Below are positions 1-7,935 of a stretch of DNA of 64,000 nucleotides, piece by piece; within the stretch, counting starts at the first letter, position 1, and every line of letters begins with the position of its first letter. Below the pieces are notes generated by a model, which was given only the letters and a program-made list of their open reading frames with translations, was not told where the DNA came from and did not search any database. The stretch is from Nocardia bhagyanarayanae (GTDB taxonomy: Bacteria; Actinomycetota; Actinomycetes; Mycobacteriales; Mycobacteriaceae): assembly GCF_006716565.1 (NCBI RefSeq), contig NZ_VFPG01000001.1:4836001-4900000 (forward strand). The letters run 5' to 3'. The translations under genes and the position numbers were made by a program.

Positions 1-255
1 CGCGTCGACGAGGTCGAACCAGCGAGCCGTCGCGGCCATCCGTTCGGGAAGGGGAGTGCGGGCCCAGGTCTCGCGCGCGGTGTCTGCGGCGTCGACCGCC
101 GCGAGCGCGTCGGCTACGGAGGGCTGCCGGACAATGGCGACGGGCTCACCGGTGGCCGGCGCGACGATGGTCGAACTGTCGCCCATGGCGGGACCGAGCG
201 CGCCGCCGACCAGCACGTCGTCGGCATGGGCGACCTCCACTCCGGAGATTTTCAC
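1..255 (-). CDS. Aldehyde dehydrogenase, N-terminal part (continues beyond window)
   Basis: The reverse strand reads as an open frame of 85 codons from a GTG at 255 to the window edge. An AAGGTGG ribosome site lies a few bases upstream of the GTG. The peptide shows the usual start of the NAD-dependent aldehyde dehydrogenase fold: a short beta-strand segment followed by VAPATGEPVAIV, then an alanine-rich helix (VADALAAVDAADTARETW) and the PLPERM element that opens the coenzyme domain. The catalytic Cys and Glu lie outside the window, so the substrate cannot be judged. It is divergent from the TetR gene at 545, and an AT-rich element at 340-358 lies in its promoter region. Confidence 0.75.
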   Translation of the reverse strand, partial: MKISGVEVAHADDVLVGGALGPAMGDSSTIVAPATGEPVAIVRQPSVADALAAVDAADTARETWARTPLPERMAATARWFDLVDA

Positions 256-339
256 TATTCCACCTTCAGTCGACGACCTGTGGTCTGTCCCGGTTCCGGC
301 CAGGCGATTCCTGCGCAAGCCAGAAATTCTATCCCGGTG

Positions 340-358
340 TAGAATATATATAATGTTG
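340..358. promoter_or_regulatory. AT-rich imperfect palindrome, putative operator/promoter (copy 1)
   Basis: TAGAATATATATAATGTTG is an all-but-GC-free island in GC-rich DNA between the divergent aldehyde dehydrogenase (start 255) and TetR (start 545) genes. Read with the site at 59253-59270 on the opposite strand, it shares AGAATATAT followed by a TATGT/AATGT end. The rest of the 289-base gap shows nothing else that I can support. Confidence 0.45.
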
Positions 359-544
359 TGGAGGTGCAATGTTTGTCAGTGGTCCTGTGTGGGCCGAAAT
401 CGCGCTGTGCGGGCACGACGGCGCCGGCTGCTGTTCCGGTTGGGTGAGCGGCTTCCCGAGAAGGGGCATCGGGTTCGTTAGAATCGCCGCGGTGTCGGGA
501 CGGTCATGGCCTCGGGCGCACGGAGTTCGACAGGGAGGTTGACG

Positions 545-1192
545 ATGGGTGCGCCACGCGCAGGTAACGATTCGGTCCACAGTGCCGAACCCACGACGCG
601 GGCGATGCGAAAGCGTGCCGGCCGCGTTCGGTTGATCGAACATACCGCGGCGCGCTTGTTCGCCGAATATGGTTACGAGGCAACAAATTTCGAGGCCATC
701 GGGGCGGCGCTGGACATGCGCGGCTCCAGCCTCTACTACTACTTCCCATCGAAGGAAGAACTCTTCCTGCGCTGTATGGAGCACGCGGCCGCCGAGGTGT
801 TTCCCCGGCTGCGGGTGATCGCCGAGTCGGAGGGTGCGCCGCTTGACCGGCTCCGCTCTATGTTCCGCGAGGAAGCTGTCATCACGCTGCGGGAATACCC
901 GGAGTTCATCCCGCTCTTCCTCAAGGTGCAGGTGCCGATTGACGCGCTCGAACAGCGGCGCGACGAGCTGCGGCGCGAGCAGACCGCGATCTTCCGCGAA
1001 GTGGTCGACGAACTCGTCACCGCACCACAGGCTATTCCGGCCGATCGCCTGCACGTGACGTTGAATCTCGCATTGGGCGGGCTGGCCCTGATCGGCGAAT
1101 GGTTCAAGCCCGGCAGTGATCTCGGGGTCGAAGAATTCGCCGACCAGGTGTCGCAGACTCTGATCAGGATGTTTGTGGCCGATCCCGGCTAG
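545..1192 (+). CDS. TetR/AcrR family transcriptional regulator
   Basis: The product is a 215-residue one-domain repressor of the TetR family. The N-terminal helix-turn-helix covers roughly residues 28-72 and ends in the characteristic GSSLYYYFPSKEELF segment, where the Tyr/Phe residues belong to the recognition helix and the following turn. The remainder is the all-helical ligand and dimer domain, which has no recognisable ligand signature. I chose the ATG at 545 because GGGAGG lies just upstream; an in-frame ATG at 506 lacks such a site and would add 13 residues of low-complexity leader. It is divergent from an aldehyde dehydrogenase and convergent with a transporter. Its own operator is not identified, but it is one candidate reader of the AT-rich elements in this window. 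Confidence 0.85.
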   Translation: MGAPRAGNDSVHSAEPTTRAMRKRAGRVRLIEHTAARLFAEYGYEATNFEAIGAALDMRGSSLYYYFPSKEELFLRCMEHAAAEVFPRLRVIAESEGAPLDRLRSMFREEAVITLREYPEFIPLFLKVQVPIDALEQRRDELRREQTAIFREVVDELVTAPQAIPADRLHVTLNLALGGLALIGEWFKPGSDLGVEEFADQVSQTLIRMFVADPG

Positions 1193-1216
1193 CGGGTTCC
1201 ATCGACCGGCCTGGCA

Positions 1217-2494
1217 CTAGTCCGCGACAGCCGCTCGCGATGTCTGCGTCGCGGGCTCGGGTTCACTCGGCGGACGTACCCGCATCAGGACCAACGCGAC
1301 GATCGCGGCGATCGTCAGTGGAACGATGACCGCGAGGTACATCGAGCGCGGCGTCAGCACACTCAACGCGTAGCCGGCGACGATCGGCGACAGAATCGCA
1401 CCGGCCCGGCCGACTCCCATCATCACGCCATAACCCTTGGCCCGGGCGAGCACGGGATAGACGGCGGTGGACGTCGCGGTGTATCCGGTGAGCGCCGCGA
1501 AGATCGCCGCGCCGAGCACGGCCGCCATGGTCAATGCGATGGGGCCGCGCAGTGTCACCGCGAACACGGCGATCGCGAGCGCTGCCACCAGCGAGGTGAC
1601 GGCGGCGATCCGTGCGCCGGCGAATTTCAGGCCGACCGCACCGAAAAGGGTGCCGCCGATGACCGCGCCCAAGCCGATCATGATACCTGCCATCGCACCG
1701 CTGCCGGCATCCCCGCTGGCGTTTTTGATCAGCTGCGGAGTCCAGGTGCCGACGAAGTAGTAAGCGGCCGTCAGCATCGAATAGCCACCGGCCAGCAGGA
1801 TCGTCCGCGTCCGCAGCGTCTGGCCCAACAGTCGGCTTTCGGCGATGGTGGCCACGTGTCGCGTCGGCTCGCCGGTGGCCTTGCGCTGGAGAAACTCGTC
1901 GGATTCACGGAGGAAGACCGCGGTGACGACCAGGGAGATGGCACCGAATGCCGCGCCGATCCAGAACATGCCCTGCCATGCGCCATCGACCCATGTGAGC
2001 AGCCCGGCTCCGGCGAAACCGGCCAGCATCGTGCCGAGCGGATAACCGATCATGACCACACCCAGCGCGATACTGCGCCGATTCGCCGGCGCGCTCTCCT
2101 GGCCGAGCACGATGATCACCACGCTGATCGTGCCGATGGCGATACCGGTGACGAACCGGGTGAGCAACAGCGTCTCGAAGTTGGTCGATAGGGCCGAGGT
2201 CGCCAGCCCGATCGTGTTGACCGCCAAACCGATCATCAGGAGCTTGCGACGCCCGTAGCTGTCGGCGAAGCGGGCGAGCCCGATCGCGCCGACGGCCATG
2301 CCCGCCAGGGCGGCGCTGACCAGATATCCCTTCTGGGCGTTCGACGCGAATCCCTCTGGGAGATATGGCATCGCGAAGCCCATCACCAGGACGTCGTATC
2401 CGTCGAGCATGTTCAGGAACGCGCAGAACAGGACGACTGCTATTTGATTGGGGCGCATGCCGATCGTGGCTGCCCAAGACTTCTGTGGATTCAT
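1217..2494 (-). CDS. MFS transporter, aromatic acid:H+ symporter (AAHS) type
   Basis: This is a 425-residue integral membrane protein with about 12 hydrophobic segments. Helix 1 carries LDGYDV (about residues 30-35), matching the DGxD signature of the aromatic acid:H+ symporter family (PcaK, MhpT). The loop between helices 2 and 3 has RFADSYGRRK (about 75-84), the major-facilitator loop motif. The family imports aromatic or related carboxylates by proton symport. The start is the ATG at 2494 with AAGAGAGA upstream. It stands alone on the minus strand, divergent from the lactonase-like gene at 3002, so the pair may import and open the same compound; this is inference from position. The last 20 residues are hydrophilic and poorly conserved. 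Confidence 0.85.
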   Translation of the reverse strand: MNPQKSWAATIGMRPNQIAVVLFCAFLNMLDGYDVLVMGFAMPYLPEGFASNAQKGYLVSAALAGMAVGAIGLARFADSYGRRKLLMIGLAVNTIGLATSALSTNFETLLLTRFVTGIAIGTISVVIIVLGQESAPANRRSIALGVVMIGYPLGTMLAGFAGAGLLTWVDGAWQGMFWIGAAFGAISLVVTAVFLRESDEFLQRKATGEPTRHVATIAESRLLGQTLRTRTILLAGGYSMLTAAYYFVGTWTPQLIKNASGDAGSGAMAGIMIGLGAVIGGTLFGAVGLKFAGARIAAVTSLVAALAIAVFAVTLRGPIALTMAAVLGAAIFAALTGYTATSTAVYPVLARAKGYGVMMGVGRAGAILSPIVAGYALSVLTPRSMYLAVIVPLTIAAIVALVLMRVRPPSEPEPATQTSRAAVAD

Positions 2495-3001
2495 CGGATC
2501 TCTCTTGTTCTGCGCGAAGGAACGTTGCTCCTCGGGGCGCCGTCGCGGGCTGTCGGGGCCGGCGACGGGCTCGGGGGAGTGGCGGTGCGGAATGGGGGCA
2601 CCGGGGGCCGTCGGCGAGGGGGCCGCAGGAGCTTCTCCCAGCAGCAGGATACGAAGGAGTGCATGAAACTTAATGTATTTTCGTGAAACCGGTCCCGAGC
2701 GGAGATCTGTTGGATGCGTAACGGGTCGCGGCCCACCGCGCGATACAGCGGCGCTCAGGGCAACCGCAGGGGCTGATGTGTGATTGTTTGTGCAGACGAG
2801 AGCATCAATCTAGTCATCTGTTGAATTCCGATGTCTCTGACGATAGTATCCATGCCGTCCTGTGATCCGCAGCACAAACCAGGCAGTCAGGATGGCTCCT
2901 CGCCTTCGATCTGCTGACTCACCTGAGCAAGTACATAATATTTAATGCTGAGATCTCGTCTAGATTCCCGGCGTCCCACCTGGCAAGACATTGGAGTCCT
3001 C
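2495..3001. other. Divergent intergenic region (507 bp)
   Basis: This gap separates the divergent transporter (start 2494) and metallo-hydrolase (start 3002). Open frames crossing 2444-2736 overlap the transporter start and have no ribosome site or family resemblance, so I regard the stretch as non-coding. It holds the AT-rich element at 2931-2948. I see no other convincing hairpin or repeat. Confidence 0.55.
2931..2948. promoter_or_regulatory. AT-rich imperfect palindrome, putative operator/promoter (copy 2)
   Basis: GTACATAATATTTAATGC lies 54-71 bases before the start codon of the metallo-hydrolase gene. It shares GTACATAATAT-T with the site at 59253-59270, which is unlikely by chance in DNA of this composition. 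Confidence 0.5.
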
Positions 3002-3844
3002 ATGGCAGCAACAAAGACGATTCGCCGTGTATGGGCGCTCGACGCCCCTCAGCTCACCGTCGACTGCGGCATCTTGATGCTCGGCTCGGGCGGCGTGCAG
3101 GAGACGATCCCCGCGCCGACATTCCTGATCGAGCACGACGAAGGGCTGATGGTGTTCGACGCGGGCCTGGCGACCACCGGCGCCGGCGATCCCGCTGCCG
3201 CGTACGGGGAACTGGCCTCGGCGTTCCACATCGATTTCCCCGAGGCCTACCGGCTCGACCGGCAGATCGAATCCATCGGCTACGCCACCCGCGACGTCCG
3301 CCGGGTCGTGCTGTCGCACATGCACTTCGATCACACCGGTGGACTCGATCTTTTTCCGCACGCACAGGGTTTCATCGGCGCGGGCGAACTGCGCTACGCG
3401 AAGACGCCGTCGAACCTCGACGCGGCCTTCTTCCGGGAGGACGACATCACGGCCGCGCAGAAGATCGCCTGGATCGAGGTGCCCGCCCGATACGACCACG
3501 ACCTGTTCGGCGACGGCAGCGTCACCCTGCTCTCACTACACGGCCACACCCCGGGCACCCTCGGCCTGAAGTTGCGCATGCCCGACGAGAGCACCCTCGT
3601 CCTCACCAGCGACGCCGCGCACAAATGGGACAACGTCGACCTGACCATCGGCATGCCGTTCGATGTCGACCGCACGAACAAGAACAGCTCGCTGCAGAAG
3701 ATCAAACTGCTGTCCACGCAGCCCGGAACCACGGTGTGGATCAGCCACGATCCGACGGACTGGGCCGAGCTGCGAGCGGGCGGCTCGGAGATCACCAGCG
3801 CCGCGACGCTTCGGGCTCGCACGGCGGACTCCGTGCCGGCGTGA
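3002..3844 (+). CDS. Metallo-beta-lactamase-fold hydrolase, N-acyl homoserine lactonase-like
   Basis: This is a 280-residue metallo-beta-lactamase-fold enzyme. The zinc-binding HMHFDH motif (H106, H108, D110, H111) is intact and is followed by TGG. A second metal region is visible as [10 protein letters not shown] and TSDAAH further on. Length and the motif resemble AiiA/AttM-type lactonases, which hydrolyse lactone rings; other members open unrelated cyclic esters. The start is the ATG at 3002, behind GGAG with a 6-base spacer; an ATG at 2945 would give a leader with no ribosome site. No signal peptide is seen, so it should be cytoplasmic. Given the surrounding catabolic genes and a Baeyer-Villiger enzyme nearby, a catabolic lactone is at least as likely a substrate as a quorum signal. 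Confidence 0.8.
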   Translation: MAATKTIRRVWALDAPQLTVDCGILMLGSGGVQETIPAPTFLIEHDEGLMVFDAGLATTGAGDPAAAYGELASAFHIDFPEAYRLDRQIESIGYATRDVRRVVLSHMHFDHTGGLDLFPHAQGFIGAGELRYAKTPSNLDAAFFREDDITAAQKIAWIEVPARYDHDLFGDGSVTLLSLHGHTPGTLGLKLRMPDESTLVLTSDAAHKWDNVDLTIGMPFDVDRTNKNSSLQKIKLLSTQPGTTVWISHDPTDWAELRAGGSEITSAATLRARTADSVPA

Positions 3845-4383
3845 AGACACTGGCAGCGGTTATCGACGAGGGCAGCACCGAGCTCGAGTTGCGCGAGTTG
3901 CAGTCGGCGAACCAAGTTTCGGTGAAGTCCACGTCGAATTCGTCGCCTCGGAACTCTGTGATTCCGACTACCACTTCGTCGACGGGATTTCTCGGAGGTC
4001 GCACACCGATCGTCCTCGGCCACGAAGGGTCGGGGATCGTCGAATCCGTCGGACCGGGCGTGACCCGGCCGCAGCCCGGCGACCACGTCGTCGGCAGCTT
4101 CGTGCCGACCTGTGGTTCGTGCCGATACTGCGCGACCGGGCGGTCGAGTCTGTGTGACATGGCCGCCGACACGATGAACGGCACCTTCTCCGACGGCCGC
4201 TTCCGCTACCACGATGCGTAGGGCCGCGACTACGGCAGCCTCTGCATGCTCGGCACCTTCTCCGAACGGGGCACCGTGATGGAGCGGTCGATCATCAAGA
4301 TCGATCCCTGGATTCCGCTCGAAGTGGCCGTCCTGGTGGGCTGTGGAGTGCCGACCGGCTTGGGGACGACGACAGAGGTCTGA
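3841..4383 (+). pseudogene. Remnant of zinc-dependent alcohol dehydrogenase (NDMA-dependent type)
   Basis: A medium-chain alcohol dehydrogenase is recognisable but broken. It opens at a GTG overlapping the previous stop ([11 protein letters not shown]). The next conserved part ([20 protein letters not shown], about 3915-3980) is in a different frame. The frame then shifts again to [10 protein letters not shown], and the zinc-structural cysteines [15 protein letters not shown] are readable near 4110-4150. An in-frame TAG at 4219-4221 interrupts the highly conserved FRYHDAxGRDYGSLCMLGTFSERG stretch. The sequence then runs to a TGA at 4381-4383 after VGCGVPTG. The remaining C-terminal half, including most of the NAD domain, is missing. 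The family is that of actinobacterial NDMA-dependent alcohol dehydrogenases associated with mycofactocin. Certainly non-functional if the sequence is correct. Confidence 0.8.
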
Positions 4384-4749
4384 ACTACGCCCACTACGTC
4401 TCTGCCAGCACGGCGTGATCGGGCTGATGAAGAACATCGCGCTCGAGCTGGCACCGCACGGCATCCGGTGCAATGCCCTCTGTCCCGGTGCCGACACTCC
4501 GATGATCGACACCGAGTCGGCCTACGACCTGTTCGCCGGCGGCTCCGGCGGTACCCGCGCTCATCTCGACGAGGCACCTACCATTTCAACGCCCTCGAGG
4601 CGAGGTCGGTGCTCGACCGTCAGGTCGTCGCGGATACCTCGCTGTACCTCAACTCCGAGCTGGCCTCGGTAGTGACCGGTGCCGTGATCGCGGTCGATGC
4701 CGGTCACGGGCTGCTCACCGGGTTCAACCGCGCTCCCGTCAAGCGTTGA
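4384..4749 (+). pseudogene. Remnant of mycofactocin-type SDR, C-terminal half
   Basis: Immediately after the dehydrogenase remnant comes the C-terminal half of a short-chain dehydrogenase. It starts near the catalytic Tyr-x3-Lys region (NYAHYVSA) and continues as GVIGLMKNIALELAPHGIRCN. It shifts frame around 4570-4590 and ends with DTSLYLNSELASVVTGAVI and AVDAGHGLLTGF. The cofactor-binding N-terminus is absent. The long insert (DTESAYDLFAGGSGG) and the ending are typical of the mycofactocin-linked, carveol-dehydrogenase-like SDR subfamily. The joint with the alcohol dehydrogenase fragment at about 4383 looks like a deletion that fused two neighbouring genes. Confidence 0.75.
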
Positions 4750-4757
4750 TCGACCGG

Positions 4758-4782
4758 GGCCTCCCGTGCACGTCGGGAGGCC
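4758..4782 (+). terminator. Perfect hairpin, putative terminator
   Basis: GGCCTCCCG and CGGGAGGCC form a perfect 9-bp stem around a 7-base loop, directly after the SDR remnant and before the promoter of the SDR gene at 4896. Only a few T residues follow. Confidence 0.6.
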
Positions 4783-4849
4783 GCTTCGGGTTCTCGGCCC
4801 GCTGATTCGGAGTCGCCGAATCGGGTAAACGCACCGTGGGCCCAGCTAA

Positions 4850-4858
4850 GCATAATGC
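4850..4858. promoter_or_regulatory. GCATAATGC palindrome upstream of SDR gene
   Basis: GCATAATGC, an odd-centred palindrome, lies 38 bases before the SDR start at 4896. The identical nonamer occurs at 50185-50193 just before the GntR regulator gene, which suggests, but does not prove, that this regulator reads both. Confidence 0.3.
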
Positions 4859-4895
4859 GTAATTCTCGCTTGAAGCCGAACTGAAGGGATCACGG

Positions 4896-5915
4896 ATGTC
4901 AGGGATCAAGCTTCGACCACTCGAGCAGCAGGTTGCCGTCGTTGCCGGCGGATCCAGTGGGATCGGTCGAGAGACCGCGCTTCGGCTGGCCGCCGCGGGG
5001 ACGAAAGTGGTGGTGGCGGCGCGCAACGAAGCGGGGCTGTCGACGCTCGTGCGCGAGATCGAGGACGCCGGTGGGGAGGCGGTGTATGCGGTCTGCGATG
5101 TGAGCGATCGGGCTAAGGTCGAGTGCGTCGCCGAGTTGGCCGTGGCGAAGTTCGGTCGCATCGATACATGGGTCGCCGTCGCGGCCGTGGTGGTCTACGC
5201 GGACTTCGAGCACACCACACCCGAGGAGTTCCGCCGGTTGATGGAAGTCAACTTCATGGGACAGGTGCACGGCTTCCAGGTGGCACTGCCGCATCTTCGG
5301 CGGGCGGGCGGTGGTGCGCTGGTGTCGGTGGGATCGGGCGAGACGGTGATCTCGATGCCGCTCAACAGCGCCTATGCCGCGTCCAAGCACGCGGTCGAAG
5401 GAATGCTGGACGCGCTGCGGCGTGAGCTGCAAGCCGCGGGCACACCGATTTCGGTCACCAGTATCAAACCGGCGGCGATCAATACCCCGTTCTTCAACAA
5501 CGGCCGCAACAAGATGGACGTGAAGCCGAAGGGCGCTCCACCGTTCTACGACCCGGCGGTGGTCGCCGAGTGCGTTCTGTTCGCCGCCACCCACCCGGTC
5601 CGCGATCTCTACGCGGGTGGCGCGGCCAAGCTCATGAAGGTGACACAGCACCTCGCCCCGCGACTGGCCGACGTCGTGCTGGCCAAGTTCGGTATCCCGA
5701 TGGAACAAACCAAGGACGCGGCGACCGACACCGACGGCAATCTCTACGAGCCGAGCGGGGACGCACGCGTCCAAGGGGATTTCGGAAAACAAGCGCTGCC
5801 GTTCAGCCCTTACACCTGGCTGGCGACCCATCCCACTGCGCGCCGCCTGCTCTGGGCAGGGGCGCTGGGCGGACTGGGAACACGATGGGCCGCCCGCGCG
5901 CGGTCTGCCGCGTAA
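4896..5915 (+). CDS. SDR family oxidoreductase with C-terminal extension
   Basis: This 339-residue classical-type short-chain dehydrogenase has the cofactor loop GGSSGIG at about residues 18-24, an active-site Asn in MEVNF (about 119), Ser near VSVGSGE, and Tyr160-x3-Lys164 (SAYAASK). The usual NNAG strand is replaced by a valine/alanine-rich VAVAAVVV. About 90 residues follow the core, ending in a hydrophobic stretch (LLWAGALGGLGT) that could be a membrane contact. Such extended SDRs are common in actinobacteria and oxidise or reduce lipophilic alcohols and ketones; the substrate here is not predictable. It precedes a dienelactone-hydrolase-family gene by 56 bases in the same direction and may be co-transcribed with it. 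Confidence 0.85.
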   Translation: MSGIKLRPLEQQVAVVAGGSSGIGRETALRLAAAGTKVVVAARNEAGLSTLVREIEDAGGEAVYAVCDVSDRAKVECVAELAVAKFGRIDTWVAVAAVVVYADFEHTTPEEFRRLMEVNFMGQVHGFQVALPHLRRAGGGALVSVGSGETVISMPLNSAYAASKHAVEGMLDALRRELQAAGTPISVTSIKPAAINTPFFNNGRNKMDVKPKGAPPFYDPAVVAECVLFAATHPVRDLYAGGAAKLMKVTQHLAPRLADVVLAKFGIPMEQTKDAATDTDGNLYEPSGDARVQGDFGKQALPFSPYTWLATHPTARRLLWAGALGGLGTRWAARARSAA

Positions 5916-5971
5916 CAACTGACGCCCACTGCGGACGATCCGAGAATCTCACCCGACGAGAGAGGAAGCTC

Positions 5972-6907
5972 ATGACAACCGACAACATCGAAAACGTTCG
6001 AATCAAGGCCCTGGCTTGGGACCTCGCGGCAGATATCTACTATCCGCCGGAATTCGACGCCGGACGGAAGTACACCACGATCATCAGTGCCCATCCGACC
6101 GGCAGTTGCAAGGAACAGACCTCGGGCAATATCTACGCCACCGCGCTGGCCGAGCGGGGGTTCGTGGCGATCGCCTTCGACGCGAGCTTTCAGGGTGACA
6201 GTGGTGGCGAACCGCGCTTGATCGAGGACCCCGGGTTCCGTGCCGAGGACTTCAGCTACGTCATCGACTATCTGGTCACCCAGCCCTGGGTCGACGAGAA
6301 CCGCATCGGTGTACTGGCCATCTGCGGTGGCGGTGGCTATGCCGTCAGCGCCACCATGACCGAACGACGCATCAAAGCCCTCGGTACGGTGACCGGCGCC
6401 AATGTCGGGCGGCGAATGCTCGAGGGCTTCACCGAGTACGACCCGCTCGGTGCGCTCGAAGCGATGGCCGCGCAGCGCACCGCCGAGGCTCGCGGCAAGG
6501 ACGAGCAGGTCAACGATCTGCTGCCACCGTCTCCGGAAGCCGCCGAGCAGGCAGGTCTGACGGATGTCGACCTGGTCGAGGCGACCGAGTACTACAAGAC
6601 CGATAGAGGGCGTAAACCCAACGGCCGCACCAGCTTTCTGTTCTCACGGCAGGCGCGCCTCGTCGGCTGGGACGCCTACACCCGCGCGGAGATCCTGCTC
6701 ACCCAGCCGTTGTGCCTCGTCGTCGGCGACAAGCCCGGCGCCTTCGGCGCCTACCGCGACGCGTTCGAGCTCTACCAGCGCGCCGCGTCCAAGGACAAGG
6801 AACTCGTCGTCCTGGAGGGCGTGACGCACTACGACCTCTACGACCAGCCCGAAGCGGTATCGCAAGCGCTGGACCGCCTCGTGCCCTTCTTCACCAAGCA
6901 CCTCTGA
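5972..6907 (+). CDS. Dienelactone hydrolase-family alpha/beta hydrolase (Cys nucleophile)
   Basis: The 311-residue product is an alpha/beta hydrolase. The nucleophile elbow is AICGGGGY with Cys118 in place of the usual Ser, as in dienelactone hydrolases. The oxyanion strand is ISAHPTGSCKEQT (about 39-50), and the catalytic His is in VTHYDLYD near residue 292. The start is the ATG at 5972 behind AGAGAGGAAG. A close paralogue lies at 42299 and shares the FDAxxQG-S-GEPR-EDP region. In this branch of the family, substrates range from lactones to esters. Its neighbour at 4896 is an SDR. It converges on the LysR gene at 6920, with only 12 bases between the stop codons. Confidence 0.82.
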   Translation: MTTDNIENVRIKALAWDLAADIYYPPEFDAGRKYTTIISAHPTGSCKEQTSGNIYATALAERGFVAIAFDASFQGDSGGEPRLIEDPGFRAEDFSYVIDYLVTQPWVDENRIGVLAICGGGGYAVSATMTERRIKALGTVTGANVGRRMLEGFTEYDPLGALEAMAAQRTAEARGKDEQVNDLLPPSPEAAEQAGLTDVDLVEATEYYKTDRGRKPNGRTSFLFSRQARLVGWDAYTRAEILLTQPLCLVVGDKPGAFGAYRDAFELYQRAASKDKELVVLEGVTHYDLYDQPEAVSQALDRLVPFFTKHL

Positions 6908-6919
6908 CGGACCGCCGGC

Positions 6920-7861
6920 TCACCGGTCCGGTTCCAGCTGGTCCTCGTCGATCGGCCGGGTCAGCAGCTGCTCGATGAGAACCTTTGTGGCCGGGCTGAA
7001 TTCGCGGCCGCGGGCGGTGGCGAGGTGGATCCGGCGCGCCGCCCAGGGTTCGGCGAGTTCCAGAACGGCGACGCGGCCGGTCCATTCGTGGCCGACCAGG
7101 CACTCCGGTTGCACTGTGACGCCGAGCCCGGCATGTACCAGGCTGATGGCGGAACCACCGCTGCGCAACACATGCTTCGGCGCGTAGTCCTCACCGATAC
7201 GTTGCGCGGCGGCGCGCAGCGCACCGATCAGCGCGCGCGGCGCGATCAGGTTCTCCGGCACCAGGTCTCGGATCGTCACGCTGGTCTGTCCGCTGAGCGG
7301 GTGGTCGAGTGGAACCACGGCGACGATGCGGTCGCGGCGGTAGGGGGTCACCTCCACACCGTCCAGGTCCAGACCGTAGGCCGAGGCGAAGACACCCAGA
7401 TCTGCCTCGCCGCGGGCGACCTCCTGCACGATGTCGGCATTCTCCACCTCGTGCACCACCAGGTCGACCAGCGGGTACTCGCGGCTGAACTCGCCGAGCT
7501 CGCGGGCAAGGAACGGCACGATCACCGACCGGGCCGAGACGATTCGCAACTCGCCCTGTACGCCCTCGGTGAGCGAGGCGAACTCGGTGCGCATGTCGTC
7601 GAGACTGTCGAAGATCATCCGGGCGTGGCGGGCCAGGATCGCCCCCGCCGGGCTCGGCACCACCCCCTTGGGGGTGCGCTCGAGCAGCTTGACGCCCGCG
7701 ATGTTCTCGAGGACCTGAATGCGCTTGGTCGCGGTGGACGCGGCGATGTTCTCCCGGATCGCGGCCAGACCGATCTGTTGTTCCTCGATCGCGGAGAGGA
7801 ACAGGCGCAAGGTGAACAGGTCGACCTGCCTGATCAGGTGCAACCGGTTGAGCGTGCCCAT
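6920..7861 (-). CDS. LysR-family transcriptional regulator
   Basis: This 313-residue LysR-type regulator has its winged helix-turn-helix in residues about 14-75, including ENIAASTATKRIQVLE and the wing ERTPKGVVPSPAG, and an effector-binding domain of the periplasmic-binding-protein fold for the rest (LRIVSAR, DLGVFASAYG, HAGLGVTVQP). LysR proteins usually activate a neighbouring operon when a pathway intermediate is bound. A box at 7889-7910 just upstream of its start is repeated in the divergent promoter at 9351-9373. The likely targets are therefore its own gene, the CoA ligase at 7936-9291 and the acyl-CoA dehydrogenase operon from 9631. An AT-rich element (7916-7933) also lies upstream. 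Confidence 0.88.
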   Translation of the reverse strand: MGTLNRLHLIRQVDLFTLRLFLSAIEEQQIGLAAIRENIAASTATKRIQVLENIAGVKLLERTPKGVVPSPAGAILARHARMIFDSLDDMRTEFASLTEGVQGELRIVSARSVIVPFLARELGEFSREYPLVDLVVHEVENADIVQEVARGEADLGVFASAYGLDLDGVEVTPYRRDRIVAVVPLDHPLSGQTSVTIRDLVPENLIAPRALIGALRAAAQRIGEDYAPKHVLRSGGSAISLVHAGLGVTVQPECLVGHEWTGRVAVLELAEPWAARRIHLATARGREFSPATKVLIEQLLTRPIDEDQLEPDR

Positions 7862-7888
7862 ATCACCTCCGCTGTCGGGCCTGACCGG

Positions 7889-7910
7889 TGTTCCCGATCA
7901 TAGTAGGACT
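7889..7910. promoter_or_regulatory. Putative LysR-regulator box (copy 1)
   Basis: TGTTCCCGA followed by CATAGTAGGACT lies 28-49 bases upstream of the LysR start codon. The matching box at 9351-9373 reads TGTTCCCCGA then CATAGTTGGGCT. The two differ at only a few positions plus one inserted base, so they are likely bound by the same protein, most plausibly this LysR regulator. Confidence 0.55.
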
Positions 7911-7915
7911 CTGTG

Positions 7916-7933
7916 GAGAATATTTAATATGGC
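7916..7933. promoter_or_regulatory. AT-rich imperfect palindrome, putative operator/promoter (copy 3)
   Basis: GAGAATATTTAATATGGC sits between the end of the CoA ligase gene and the LysR start, 55-72 bases upstream of the latter. AGAATAT matches copies at 340-358 and (reverse strand) 59253-59270. Confidence 0.4.
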
Positions 7934-7935
7934 AT

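Noticed and set aside
56..481. 141-codon plus-strand open frame at the window start
   Set aside because: It is antisense to the aldehyde dehydrogenase N-terminus, which has a good start signal and fold pattern.
2365..2686. Overlapping small plus-strand open frames before the metallo-hydrolase
   Set aside because: They overlap the transporter start, are Gly/Arg-rich, and lack ribosome sites and homology-like patterns.
3002..3844. Quorum-quenching function for the lactonase-like enzyme
   Set aside because: The fold fits, but there is no quorum-sensing gene nearby and the setting is catabolic, so I do not claim a signalling role.
4899..5918. 339-codon open frame antisense to the SDR gene
   Set aside because: It mirrors the SDR gene, has no ribosome site and no domain pattern; long antisense frames are expected at this GC content.
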